From NCBI GenBank assembly GCA_951799405.1, contig OX637339.1, forward strand, positions 19,964,001-20,028,000: a stretch of DNA of 64,000 bases, given 5' to 3'. The stretch's first letter is position 1; every line of letters begins with the position of its first letter. The position numbers and the translations under genes were made by a program. Below, one piece after another: positions 41,795-51,061 of this stretch. The notes under the pieces were generated by a model. The model was not told the DNA's origin, searched no databases, and worked only from the letters and a program-made list of their open reading frames with translations. This DNA comes from Agapetus fuscipes. Its lineage: Eukaryota; Arthropoda; Insecta; Trichoptera; Glossosomatidae.

Positions 41795-42030
41795 AAATCT
41801 AAGCTGCAAAGATAGATTCATATCAAATGCATTCCAACAAGCAGACACACATAATTTCGCACTCACACATGTCGCATGTGGATCTACAATATAAAAAAAA
41901 CCCAATCTCAAATGAACATAAGCCCCGCAACTCCTGCCGACCTTCCCTGAAACAGGGGAGACATTGGCAAAGTGAACCATTTTTTACAGTATGGGTGGTA
42001 AACCTCATATCAACCTATCAGTCAAGTAAA
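41795..42030 (-). mobile_element. Module D copy
   Basis: AAATCTAAGCTGCAAAGATA to ATCAACCTATCAGTCAAGTA. Confidence 0.88.
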
Positions 42031-42044
42031 TCATCGATAATAAT

Positions 42045-42374
42045 AAATAATAATATTAGGATGATTTATTTGGTGAGCGCTGTTTTTGTGTGTATCCCAC
42101 CTCAAGAGCCCTCTGCGAGCTTGGTCGTCGCTATAGAAAAAGCCAATTCTTAAGCAAGATCCAATTGCGTAAAGGCTGGATGGACCGGTGTCCAGATTTA
42201 TTGGCCAGTCCTAGTAAGCCTTGTAAGCTTGGTAAAGGTTTATGAATTTTTCAACCCAGCGATGAGCATATTTGAAAATATAAATCGTATATTTTTAGTG
42301 CTCCGCCGGGATTCAAACGCACACCTTACATTTGCGAGGCTGAAGGTTTACCAATAGACTACGGACCGGTAGAA
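42045..42374 (-). mobile_element. SINE-C, complete with LINE-like tail
   Basis: Tail (plus) AATATTAGGATGATTTATTT and CCTCAAGAGCCCTCTGCGAG, body (TTGAATTTTTCAACCCAGCG-like, 42240-42270), head CCAATAGACTACGGACCGGT. A duplicated GTAAGCCTTGTAAGCTTGGTAAAGG stretch lies mid-element. Confidence 0.85.
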
Positions 42375-42473
42375 TCTTCTTTCTCGAAAATAATATTTCA
42401 TCTCAAAAAAGCCGTCGACGGAGGAATAAAGTAGGCACAGGTTTCAGAGAAGTATCAAGAAGTTTCGAGAAGT

Positions 42474-42960
42474 ATATTCCTTGACTTATAGGTTGGTATG
42501 AATTCCTTGACTTATAGGTTGGTATGAGGCTGACCACCCATACTGTAATAAATGGTTCACTTTGTCAATGTCACCCCTGTGTCAGGGAAGGTCGGCAAAA
42601 GTTGTAGGGCTTATGTTCATTTGAGGTTTGTTTTTTATTTTGTAAGCACACATGCAGCAATTTATATCAAGAGAAAATTTATATACCTTTACCAAAGGTC
42701 CATCCTATGAGACTTCTTTGAAGACGTCGCGGTAAGAAGTTGCACCATTTGTGCGGCCTATTTGCGCTAAAATTGATTTCTTAAAATAGTATTATGTGTG
42801 CTCCTTGACTAATTTGATGGTATGAGGCTGATTCCCCATACAGTGAAAAAAAAAATTTGACAAATGCGACCCCTATTCCACCACCACAGATTCAGTATTT
42901 GTAAGCGCGAACTACGAGTGTTTGTTTGTGGGCATGCATTTGAGAACTTAGATTATAGAT
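42474..42960 (+). mobile_element. Inverted counterpart of the 40655-41180 block
   Basis: Opens with the module D start twice in a row (42478 and 42504), continues through D to GCACACATGCAGCAATTTAT, then the SINE scrap in reverse, then a second D head (CTCCTTGACTAATTTGATGG) to ACTTAGATTATAGATGG. Confidence 0.8.
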
Positions 42961-43539
42961 GGATTATAGATCGTCCGCCTATCACTATATTGGCCCACAT
43001 TCGCCCCCAGCTTGAAAACCACTGTTCTAAGCTATTTTGCTTCGGTATTTGCCCTGTTTTACCAACATTTTCTTACGAGTGTTTTCTCCTGCTGCTTTAC
43101 ATACAAGAATGTCACCCAAGAGTGGTCGTCTGCAGCGAGCTAGAAGATAAACTGGAAATAATTTGGCCAAAAATCCCCATTTGCGAGAAAGAGATGAAAT
43201 TCGAGACTTTTCATTTGAAAGCTGTAATTCTTATTTATATGTTTACTGACAGAATATCTACCTACTGTATTTACACGGGCATTTTTCTCTCTATTAAAAA
43301 TGACGAGTCTCTGTGTGTTTTATTACCAAAATTTTTACTTTGATATCTTGAACTAATAAGTGCTGATTCACTGATTTGAGAAATTGTGAATAAAACCTTT
43401 TATCAGGCGTAATTTCTCATAGTAATTGAACTAATTATAAAGAAAAACTTCTAATCTACAGGATTTTCACACTTTTGTGGAATTTTTTTTTGTAGAAAAT
43501 TAGAAAAACGGAGCATTAATATAAGAAAACTATGTAAGC
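42961..43539. other. Intronic sequence, no gene called
   Basis: An open frame over 42864-43343 crosses from a module D end into unique sequence; no domain is seen. 43360-43500 resembles the reverse of 32510-32700. Confidence 0.45.
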
Positions 43540-43997
43540 CTGACGCAACTAAGCTACACATACAATGTAACTTCTTGCCTGCGTTATCCCCGAAGGGATC
43601 GCATGTGGCGATTCCGGACCTATTTATTTTTACGGGTAAGCACACCAACCAATTTCAGTTGAAGTGGGGGTTTCCCAGCTCCCGGGGCGGCTGGTTCTCA
43701 TTTCTTGTGAAGGCTGAGTAAACCTTGAGATCGAACCTTTGCTATCGGCATTGAATGCAAGCATTGTATCAATTGAGCTATCGACCTTTTTACGAGCTTG
43801 GTCGTCGCCACTACAAAGCGCTAATCCTCAAGCAAGACCCAGCTGCTGTACGGCTGGATGGACCTTTGGTGACCGGTTTTTGGTAAAGATTTATGATTTT
43901 TTTTATTTTTTTATTTTTTGTTGTTCTCCGACGGGATTCGAACCCACGACCTTCCATTTACGAGTCCGAAGTGCTACCACTGGACTACGGACCGGTC
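43540..43997 (-). mobile_element. Two-headed composite SINE (C-B dimer)
   Basis: Minus strand: SINE-C head at 43997 (GGTCCGTAGTCCAGTGGTAG, GGTTCGAATCCCGTCGG), the junction at about 43795, then the SINE-B head and 3' end to 43540. Part of the SINE-C body is missing. Confidence 0.88.
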
Positions 43998-44061
43998 CCA
44001 TTTTGATAAAACAATTTCATCATTGGCACATGATTTTGAAATCTATATTTGTTCATGGTAA

Positions 44062-44345
44062 ACTGTAACTGTAACTCCTCTGCCTCTGCAGAGCTGCCTC
44101 CACTTCTTCCTATCCTTACTTACCTCTTTCAATTCATTCACATCCATCACCTTTTTCATGCATTTTCTTCTTTTACGCTCGCTTTGTATATCTCATTCCT
44201 TCATACTCTCCTCAATCTGATCACTCCATTCTTTTCTCGGTCGTCCTTTACCTCTTTTTCCTTTCACACTTCCTCTGTGTATATACTTTGTCAGTCTATC
44301 ATCATTCACTCTTTCCACATGCCAAACCATCTCATCACATTCTTT
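44062..44345 (-). pseudogene. LINE-E2 3' fragment
   Basis: Reverse LINE-E2 (CGGTCGTCCTTTACCTCTTT, CTTTGTATATCTCATTCC) with the tail CTGTAACTGTAACTC at the left edge. Frame broken. Confidence 0.82.
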
Positions 44346-44499
44346 TTTGGTGATTTGGCAAAACAGGCTGAAAAAATAAAGGCCAATTTGACAGATGTCG
44401 CTTCTACCATATGGCCGCTATCAATTGTCAATAAGTTCAGTAGTCCTCTTTGAAAGAGCCTATAAAATCCTGGCGTTAGAAGGCGTTCTTGCCTGGAGC

Positions 44500-44643
44500 C
44501 ACCTGCTTCATCATGTGAGAGAGCTAGAGGACCATGGGTAGTTCCGAAATGCACTGAAGACAAGCAAATTTCTGGCATCACATGTACAAGCGCCCTTGGA
44601 GTTACTTCATCACGAAACGACGCTACAAAGAAATCATCATCGT
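44500..44643 (+). pseudogene. CR1/L2-type LINE 3' end (family Q)
   Basis: CATCATGTGAGAGAGCTAGA, GCGCCCTTGGAGTTACTTCA, ACGAAACGACGCTACAAAGA then ATC repeats. Nearly the same as 47805-47965. It abuts the first exon-2 duplicate. Confidence 0.8.
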
Positions 44644-44645
44644 TG

Positions 44646-44832
44646 CCTGCTGGCCGTGCTGTTGACGTTGGTGTTGGACCTGCTCCTCCTGCTGATGATG
44701 GACTCCCCGCAGTTGTATGAGACTTCCTGCCCTGACGTTAGTTACCTGCTGGCCGTGGTGTTGGACCTGCTCCTCCTGCTGATGATGGACTCCCCGCAGT
44801 TGTATGAGACTTCCTGCCCTGACGTTAGTTAC
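44646..44832 (-). repeat. Two extra copies of the exon-2 end and donor region
   Basis: Units of 99 and 87 bp repeat the last codons of exon 2 (NCG-SIISRRSRSN...ASR) plus about 30 bp of intron (GTAACTAACGTCAGGGCAGG). The middle copy lacks 12 bp (four codons) and keeps a GT donor; the leftmost has GC in place of GT. Reading on from exon 2 gives AGG TAA, so using the extra donors would add a stop. Confidence 0.92.
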
Positions 44833-45019
44833 CTGCTGGCCGTGGTGTTGACGCTGGTGTTGGACCTGCTCCTCCTGCTGATGATGGAGTCCCCGCAGTT
44901 GACCACGCCGCCCTTGGTGGTGATGCTGAAGGTCCGCAGCCGGTACAGGTCGTCGGAGGCCCGAGGGTTCAGCGGCTGCTCGGGCAGGGAGCAGACGCGC
45001 GGCCGGGCGTGGGCTGCCA
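44833..45019 (-). CDS. Rgk1: RGK GTPase exon 2 (basic phosphosite linker)
   Basis: The acceptor is TTACTGTTCCAG and the first exon base is 45019; the donor is CAGCAG|GTAACT at 44832-44831. The 187 nt, read with the G left by exon 1, give V-AAHARPRVCSLPEQPLN followed by PRASDDLYRLRTFSITTKG and then GVVNCGDSIISRRSRSN and TSVNTTAS, ending in a split Arg codon (AG|G) completed by exon 3. This segment precedes the GTPase core in RGK proteins. The GC-rich composition stands out from the AT-rich surroundings. The 3' end of the exon and about 30 bp of intron are repeated twice more just downstream (44646-44832). Confidence 0.88.
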
Positions 45020-45099
45020 CTGGAACAGTAACAGACACTTTAAGCGGATGTTGTAGAAGCCCCCAGAAATGGAGTACCAACTTGTGTGACAGGTAAGTC

Positions 45100-45290
45100 T
45101 TTGTCTTGTCTTGTATCCAGCCGTCATTCCTCTAGGGGTGGTCGGTACCTCCACACAAGTGCCTCTACTTGACTCTGTCCTAGCATACTTCTTTCATCTC
45201 ATCAAGTTTCATCACTTTTTTCATGCACGCTCTTCTCTTGTTTCTACTCTGTATATTCCATTCGTTCGCCATTTCACTTATCTGTAAGTG
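45100..45290 (-). pseudogene. LINE-E3 3' fragment
   Basis: Reverse LINE-E3: TTGTCTTGTCTTGTATCCAG tail, TAGGGGTGGTCGGTACCTCC, CTTCTTTCATCTCATCAAGT, CTTCTCTTGTTTCTACTCTG. It lies about 80 bp from the exon-2 acceptor. Confidence 0.85.
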
Positions 45291-45540
45291 TGTTAATTCA
45301 TAAAAATTGTCATGGTTATTATGTTAATCATCAACTGACCAATAATTTACAAAATCGTGGATGTATTTTTAATTGATGATTTTTAACAACCCTGATTCTG
45401 GCCAGGCAAAATAGGCTGTTCAATTGCATAACTCTTCACAAACCTCTTTAAAAGAAAATACATCTTAATAATGCACAAAACGACTGTCTTATTTTGGCAG
45501 GGCTGGTGCGTCGCTGAATGCTAGTGTTCCGCCCCACCAC
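45291..45540 (-). repeat. Repeat L fragment, reverse
   Basis: CTGGCCAGGCAAAATAGGCT and CTTCACAAACCTCTTTAAAA. 45470-45540 leads into the minisatellite. Confidence 0.65.
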
Positions 45541-46140
45541 TGGATTAAGTTGTGTTCCAGTTCCACCCTTCCACCCCTGGATTAAGTTGTGTTCCAGTTC
45601 CACCCTTCCACCCCTGGATTAAGTTGTGTTCCAGTTCCACCCTTCCACCCCTGGATTAAGTTGTGTTCCAGTTCCACCCTTCCACCCCTGGATTAAGTTG
45701 TGTTCCAGTTCCACCCTTCCACCCCTGGATTAGGTTGTGTTCCAGTTCCACACTTCCACCACTGGATTAAGTTGTGTTCCAGTTCCACCCTTCCACACCT
45801 GGATTAAGTTGTGTTCCAGTTCCACCCTTCCACCCCTGGATTAAGTTGTGTTCCAGTTCCACCCTTCCACCCCTGGATTAAGTTGTGTTCCAGTTCCACC
45901 CTTCCACCCCTGGATTAAGTTGTGTTCCAGTTCCACCCTTCCACCCCTGGATTAAGTTGTGTTCCAGTTCCACCCTTCCACCCCTGGATTAAGTTGTGTT
46001 CCAGTTCCACCCTTCCACCCCTGGATTAAGTTGTGTTCCAGTTCCACCCTTCCACCCCTGGATTAAGTTGTGTTCCAGTTCCACCCTTCCACCCCTGGAT
46101 TAAGTTGTGTTCCAGTTCCACCCTTCCACCCCTGGATTAA
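45541..46140 (+). repeat. 37-bp minisatellite, about 16 copies
   Basis: The unit is CCCTGGATTAAGTTGTGTTC plus CAGTTCCACCCTTCCAC, nearly identical throughout with a few changes near 45727-45800. It lies in intron 1, about 520 bp from the exon-2 acceptor. Confidence 0.97.
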
Positions 46141-46504
46141 TAAAAACCCTCACATTTAATCAGGAAAAGAAAATAAAGCGTTTGCGAAGCTAAAATTTAG
46201 CAATGTGTTTTTTTTTTGAAAAGTGCAAAAACATGGCAGTTTTGCCGCGAACTCTCATATAATTGAAAGGCTATACAAGACTCCGGTCTTTTATTTTTTT
46301 TTCGACGTATGTATTTTTACTTCTTCCCGCGTACCTATTATTTTTAACACTTTTTTTTACTTTATTTCTCATAGGCTTTCACTTCTTGTGAAATCCGAGT
46401 GACTTTTCCAGTTATTTATAGAAAGCATCTATTCTTAAGTTCAACCCGGTTGCTGTAATGCTGTATAAACCTTTGGTGACCGGTCTTTGGTAAAGGTACA
46501 CGAT
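46141..46504. other. Intronic sequence with a SINE-C scrap
   Basis: T-rich sequence; 46440-46510 keeps a reverse SINE-C body piece (CCTTTGGTGACCGGTCTTTG). Confidence 0.5.
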
Positions 46505-46785
46505 TTTTTCACCCTAGTCTATAATCTATCTATAATCTTAGCTGCAAGGATATATTAACATTCAAAGCTTGTATCAAATGCATGCCCACAAATAAACACG
46601 TGTAAGTTCACGCTTACAAATGCTGAATGTGTCCTTACAAATTAATACCCAAACCTCAAATGAACATAAGCCCTGCAACTTTTCCCGACCTTCCCTGGAA
46701 CAGGGAACAGTGACATTGGTAACTAGTGATCCATTTTCTACAGCATGGCTGGTCAGCCGCATACCAACCTATAAGTCAAGGAACA
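46505..46785 (-). mobile_element. Module D copy
   Basis: TCTATAATCTTAGCTGCAAG to ACCAACCTATAAGTCAAGGA. GGGAACAGTGACATTGGTAA shows a small internal duplication. Confidence 0.88.
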
Positions 46786-47229
46786 GTGAATAGTGAAGGG
46801 CAAATTTGAAAATGAGGTTTTTTGCTTTATCCCTTTTTTAGCGCCACGTGCGATCTCTACGGCGATAGAGCAGGCAAGAAGTTACACTATATGTGTAGCT
46901 CACTAAGACTGTCGTTGTATCTTCCATACACGTTTACATTTACGTGATCGAGGTGAGCTAACGCGAAGTTCTGTACTTCAGGCTCACACTGAAGGACTAA
47001 TTTGTTGGCACAATTGAATTCGCGAGGGGAAAGTCAATTATCGAGAAACGGAGAAGCCTGAAGAGAAGGTAGCTGCCAGAGACGTCGGTTGACTTGTTTT
47101 GAATGTTTACAGAAAGCTTTTCCAAGGATTTTGTTAATGGCAAAAGCGAGACTGCACGCAACTCGCAAAAAAAAAAACCAACGAAAATATGTCGAGAATA
47201 ATGTAAGTTCTCTTATAACGGTTCGTATC
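46786..47229. other. Intronic sequence with SINE and MITE-R scraps
   Basis: 46845-46905 is a SINE 3' end (CAGGCAAGAAGTTACACTAT). 46920-46990 resembles MITE-R. The rest is unrecognised. Confidence 0.45.
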
Positions 47230-47484
47230 TAATCTAATCTAATCTAAGCTGCAAGGATATATACCATTTAAGATTTATATCAAATGCATTCCCACAAGCA
47301 GACATGTATAATTTCGCGCTAACACATGCCGCATGTGGACCTACATTATAAGAACCCATCTCAAATGAACATAAGCCCTGCAACTCTTGCCGTCCTTCCC
47401 TGAGACAGGGGGGACATTGGCAAAGTGAACCATTTTTTTACGGTATGGGTGGTCAGCCGCATACCAACCTATAAGTCAAGGAAC
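47230..47484 (-). mobile_element. Module D copy
   Basis: CTAATCTAATCTAATCTAAG to ACCAACCTATAAGTCAAGGA. It faces another D copy only 67 bp away. Confidence 0.92.
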
Positions 47485-47551
47485 AGTATAAGATCCGAAT
47501 ATTTTGTTTTTACTTGACATTGTTAATTGATTGATTTAAAAAAAAACAAAT

Positions 47552-47795
47552 GTATGTTCCTTGACTTATAGGTTGGTATGCGGCTGACCACCCATGCTGT
47601 AGAAAATGGTTTACTTCGCCAATGTCACCGCTGCTTCATGTAAGGTCGGCAGGAGTTGCAGGGTGTATGCTCATTTGAGATTCGTGTTATATATCAGGAC
47701 CACATGCGGCATGTTTTTAAGCGCAAACTTGTACGTGTCTGTTTTGTGAAAATGCATATCATGTGAATCTCTAATTTAACATACATTTTGCAACT
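47552..47795 (+). mobile_element. Module D copy
   Basis: TTCCTTGACTTATAGGTTGG to TTGCAACTTAGATTA. Inverted relative to 47230-47484. Confidence 0.9.
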
Positions 47796-47804
47796 TAGAT
47801 TAGC

Positions 47805-47965
47805 CACATCTGCCACATCATGTGAGAGAGCTAGAGGACCATGGAAAGTGCCGTAATGCACTGAAGACAAGCAAATTTCTGGCATCACATGCACAAGCGC
47901 CCTTGGAGTGACTTCATCACGAAACGGCGCTATAAAGAAATCATCAACTCATCATCATCATTATA
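47805..47965 (+). pseudogene. CR1/L2-type LINE 3' end (family Q)
   Basis: CATCATGTGAGAGAGCTAGA to AACGGCGCTATAAAGAAATC then CATCATCATCATTA. It starts right at the module D tail. Confidence 0.82.
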
Positions 47966-48202
47966 AGATTGTTATATTTTTGTTCAACATTTAGTAATGA
48001 ACAAAAAGTTGACTCACCTGATCGGGTCGCGCTCCTTGCTGCAGTACGGCCGGCCATTGGCCCAGTCGGTTACGCAGACTTTGTTGCTACAAAATCAAAT
48101 TTCTCCGCTTTTGAGCGATTTTGCGCTTTATTTTGCCAAGCTGCATCCGCAGCGGATTCACAGTAATCCTGTCCCTAGATTTAAATTATTATTATTTCGT
48201 TC

Positions 48203-48525
48203 GGTCGATAGCTCAGGTGGTAGAGTGTTTGCATTCCATGCCGAAAGCTCGGGTTCGAATCCCACCGAGGATGTCAGAAATGATTTCCCGTTTCGGTGTT
48301 TATTTCAAACCCCAAAATAAAATACCGGCAAGGTTTACTCAGCCTTCACAAGAAATGAGTACCAGCACTCTTGGGAGCTGGGAAACCTCCACTTCAACTG
48401 AAGTGGTTGGCGTAAGGCTGGCCCCCTTACCTGTAAAAATAAATAGGTTCAACTCGCCACATGCGACCACTTCGGGGATAACGCGGCAAAAAGTTACACA
48501 AAATGTGTAGCTTAGTTGCGTTTTT
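48203..48525 (+). mobile_element. SINE-A, full length
   Basis: Head GGTCGATAGCTCAGGTGGTA, B box GGGTTCGAATCCCACCGAGG, body TTTCCCGTTTCGGTGTTTAT, palindromic CACTTCAACTGAAGTGG, 3' end AATGTGTAGCTTAGTTGCGT. A good reference copy. Confidence 0.95.
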
Positions 48526-48555
48526 GCGTGCGTTTTTTTCGTATTATGTATATCA

Positions 48556-48830
48556 TTATTCACGCTACTCGTGATCTAGCAACAATCCCACAAGGAGTGC
48601 CACCCGAGGTATGCTATTAGCTTCAGTAACATCGAACCATTTACTTTTAGAGTCATGGGCACGCCTCTGACCTAGAGGTTCTTGTTTTGTCGTGCCGTTG
48701 CTTTCATTTCACGGGAAGGCCTTTCGCCACTTGAGAAAATATATAGCTTTGCATGAGCGTCCATGTGCTGTGGGTCCTTCTGACACATACATACAGGACG
48801 GGTACGAGGAAAGTTTGAGCATGTCGTCTA
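48556..48830. repeat. Repeat M copy
   Basis: CACGCTACTCGTGATCTAGC and GTCCATGTGCTGTGGGTCCT match 4681-4760 and 5205-5275. Another scrap of this repeat (ACGGGAGGGCCTTCTGCCAC) is at about 49600. Confidence 0.65.
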
Positions 48831-49080
48831 ATATCTTGTTGAGTTTGTCTCTGCAAAGCTTTTAAAGCAATTTCGCAGTATTTCAAGAATAACAGCAATT
48901 AGAGAAACAAAGTCCAACTGCTCAAGTATCGCAGACTTCTGAGGAATACGTAAATATTTATAGGAATCTAAAAGGTAAAGCCGATTTCAATCAAGCTGGA
49001 TAATGGAGTAATCAAGGTATCCATGGAAAATGAGATTAAAAGTCAACAGAACAGCGTCGGCTGGGACACATACAGATATT

Positions 49081-49145
49081 GCTGGTCCGCAGTTTAGTGG
49101 TTAGCGCTTAGAATTCTTAAATGGAAGGCCGTGGGTTCGAATCAA
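49081..49145 (+). mobile_element. SINE-C head scrap
   Basis: GGTCCGCAGTTTAGTGGTTA and CCGTGGGTTCGAATC only. Confidence 0.7.
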
Positions 49146-49202
49146 TGACAATTAGTCAGTCTCAGTAGTAGCATCTCGAATTTTAGGCCTTTTAAGTCAT
49201 AT

Positions 49203-49457
49203 CGCTGCCTTAGTTATTGTTTATCGTATACACCATTGAGAAAATTTTACATGAGCAATGTTTGCACGTGTACTGGACCAATGTGTCTTATGAAAACAAG
49301 AAATTTATTTAAAAAATATTTAAAAGAACTCTCACATTATCGGGTTTTACGGTTTTTCTTAGCTCAGATTGTGTAGAATTTGATTCATAAGACAACTGCA
49401 TGAAAAAGACATATTTGACAAGATTGGCGTATACGGTAAACAAGAACTGGGGGAGCG
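49203..49457 (+). mobile_element. MITE-G, complete, 255 bp with 4-bp target duplication
   Basis: Ends CGCTGCCTTAGTTATTGTTT and the reverse complement of AACAAGAACTGGGGGAGCG. Flanked by ATAT at 49199-49202 and 49458-49461. Exactly the same length as the 31532 copy. Confidence 0.95.
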
Positions 49458-49461
49458 ATAT

Positions 49462-49885
49462 GTTAATATGCTCAGAATCACTTTGCATTTTTGTTTGTAA
49501 ATTTAAAATCCTCGAGCCCTAAACCCTCACGGCTATAATCTTTCAGTGATTTCTGAGCCTCCTTTGCTTTGTGTAAACACTTGGGAAAGTGTAGCTTCAC
49601 GGGAGGGCCTTCTGCCACTCGCATCTCACATAACTTCTGCATGCGAGTCCTGTGACACATCCCCGGATGGGATGGATATACAGGGCGTGGGTCAGTGGAG
49701 GAGAGACTGGCCCTGAGAGAAGGTGTTGTAAATTGACAATTAGTGAAAAGGTAGGATGTGGTTTTCGAGGTATATTTTTTAACGAAGGCTTTTGTCCTTT
49801 AAATAAATGAATAACCTAAAAAACCTTATATTTTGTATTGCTTGTGTATTAACGCTGAAAATACAAATTGATTTTTAATTTTTCA
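49462..49885. other. Intronic sequence, nothing recognised except a repeat M scrap
   Basis: About 49590-49690 has repeat M-like text. The rest is AT-rich and unrecognised. Confidence 0.4.
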
Positions 49886-49983
49886 AGAATCAAATTCCAA
49901 TGAAAACACTGTTTATTTTCACAAATTTGAATCAAATTAATAATTTGTGAAAACAAAGAGTGTTTTCATTGGAATTTGATTCT
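49886..49983. repeat. Hairpin with 42-bp arms just inside intron 1
   Basis: 49886-49927 and 49942-49983 are reverse complements with 2 mismatches in 42; the loop is 14 nt. It starts 120 bp past the exon-1 donor (in gene direction). Confidence 0.95.
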
Positions 49984-50102
49984 TTAAATATTAAAAATAA
50001 AAAAACCTTTATTATTAAATGATTAATGTGAAAAGCGAAACTTCAAGGAACCGAATGGTATAGTTTTGTATGTTACATTTGAAAAAAAATGACTGTTGTT
50101 AC

Positions 50103-50974
50103 CTGGAAGCTCCAAGAAGTTAGAAGTCCTCCTCTGCCTTCCACGAATCGTATTCTGGAAATTCAGCGGACCAATGTCTTCTTTTGAAGCATTCGAAACC
50201 ACCGAATCCCTAGACCCTCTTCTGCTGGCCAAGTACGCCAAACCACCTTTCATAGACCCACGTCTCATCGGCGAACAAGGCCTACTCAAGCTCGTGGAAT
50301 TCGTCATGGGAGTTTCATCCGTGTCTTCAGTCAAATCAGAAGTGGACTTCCGACACCTCCTCACAGACCTTTCATCAGAATAGCTGTCGACTGTATTTGC
50401 TTGTTTAGCTTCATTCTCTATGTTGTTCGACGAAGAGTACGGACTCCTTTTATGCAAGGTGCTACTGTTTGAATTGTACCTGGACGAGCAATTGCTCGGA
50501 GACACATACCCTGGATTTGTATGGATGTGAACAGGTGGTGTAGCTGTTTTGGATGCCTTGTTTGCTTTGATTGTTCCACTGTTGACTGTCTTGAAGATTG
50601 GCGACGAGCAAACAGTTCCAATTTTGGAATTGCTGTGTGGGTAGACGTACTCCACTGAAGGACTCTTTGCTTGGTCGTGTTCTGGTTGCTGTGGCACGAA
50701 ATTGAAGTGTCTTGGGCTTTTGGGGCTTCGCAAGCTGACGATTTTGGGTGATTTTGGTGGTTTGACGTTTGCGTGTGGACTCCTGTCGTAGCTGCAGCCG
50801 GATTGAGGGGTGTAGTACCCCGACGAGCCACTGGAGTTGACTGATGGACTCTTCTGCGGGAACACGAAGTGCCTCGGGCTGTTTGGAGTGTTGGGGTTCG
50901 GTGATATTTGGGATCCGTAGGCTCCTGGACTGTTGATGGCCATTTCACGTCAGTTGTTGACAGTGTTCAAGGGT
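50103..50974 (-). CDS. Rgk1: RGK GTPase exon 1 (short 5'UTR plus N-terminal 280 codons)
   Basis: The acceptor (TTTTTGTTTCAG) places the exon start at 50974. The ATG is at 50941-50943, with an in-frame TGA three codons upstream (C TGA CGT GAA ATG), so this start is well supported. The coding part is 841 nt, ending at 50103 before GTAACA. The N-terminus (MAINSPGAYGSQ...) is rich in Ser, Pro and Asn and repeats the pattern SPRHF/SPKIV/SPKSPRHF, probably disordered. The C-terminal third has basic Ser motifs (RRCRKSTSDL, MRRGSMKGG, SRRGSRDSV, RQRRTSNFLELP) of the kind phosphorylated by basophilic kinases and bound by 14-3-3, both known for RGK proteins. The one-base overhang (G) joins to exon 2 to make Val. 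A 5' non-coding exon must lie further right. Confidence 0.9.
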
Positions 50975-51061
50975 CTGAAACAAAAAGAACAGAAGGAATT
51001 ATTTACATTGTAAAAATGTTGTTAAAAAATACAGTTATCTATAATTTAAGATACAATAGTT

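Larger units (their letters stand above)
6083..50974 (-). other. Rgk1: RGK-family Ras-like GTPase gene (5' five coding exons; 3' end outside window)
   Basis: The gene model joins five minus-strand exons whose GT/AG sites and phases all match: exon 1 ends in phase 1, exon 2 in phase 2, exon 3 in phase 0, exon 4 in phase 1 and exon 5 in phase 0. The product starts with a long Ser/Pro-rich N-terminus, then a basic phosphosite-rich linker (RLRTFSITTKG, SRRSRSN), then the GTPase core with GDSGVGKT. RGK proteins are membrane-associated small G proteins known to inhibit voltage-gated calcium channels and to affect the cytoskeleton. The switch II DxxG motif is replaced by an IDHPSVEMS segment, as I recall for insect RGKs. 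G4, G5 and the C-terminus must lie left of base 1. Introns are full of transposons. The symbol is the nearest insect name; the Rgk paralogue is not distinguished. Confidence 0.88.

Noticed and set aside
42864..43343. 159-codon plus-strand ORF
   Set aside because: Begins inside a module D remnant, no domain, no splice context, ordinary AT-rich composition.
48203..48270. tRNA gene
   Set aside because: Good A and B boxes but the sequence continues into a SINE body and recurs many times; the anticodon arm does not fold as a proper tRNA. All tRNA-like hits in the window are SINE heads.
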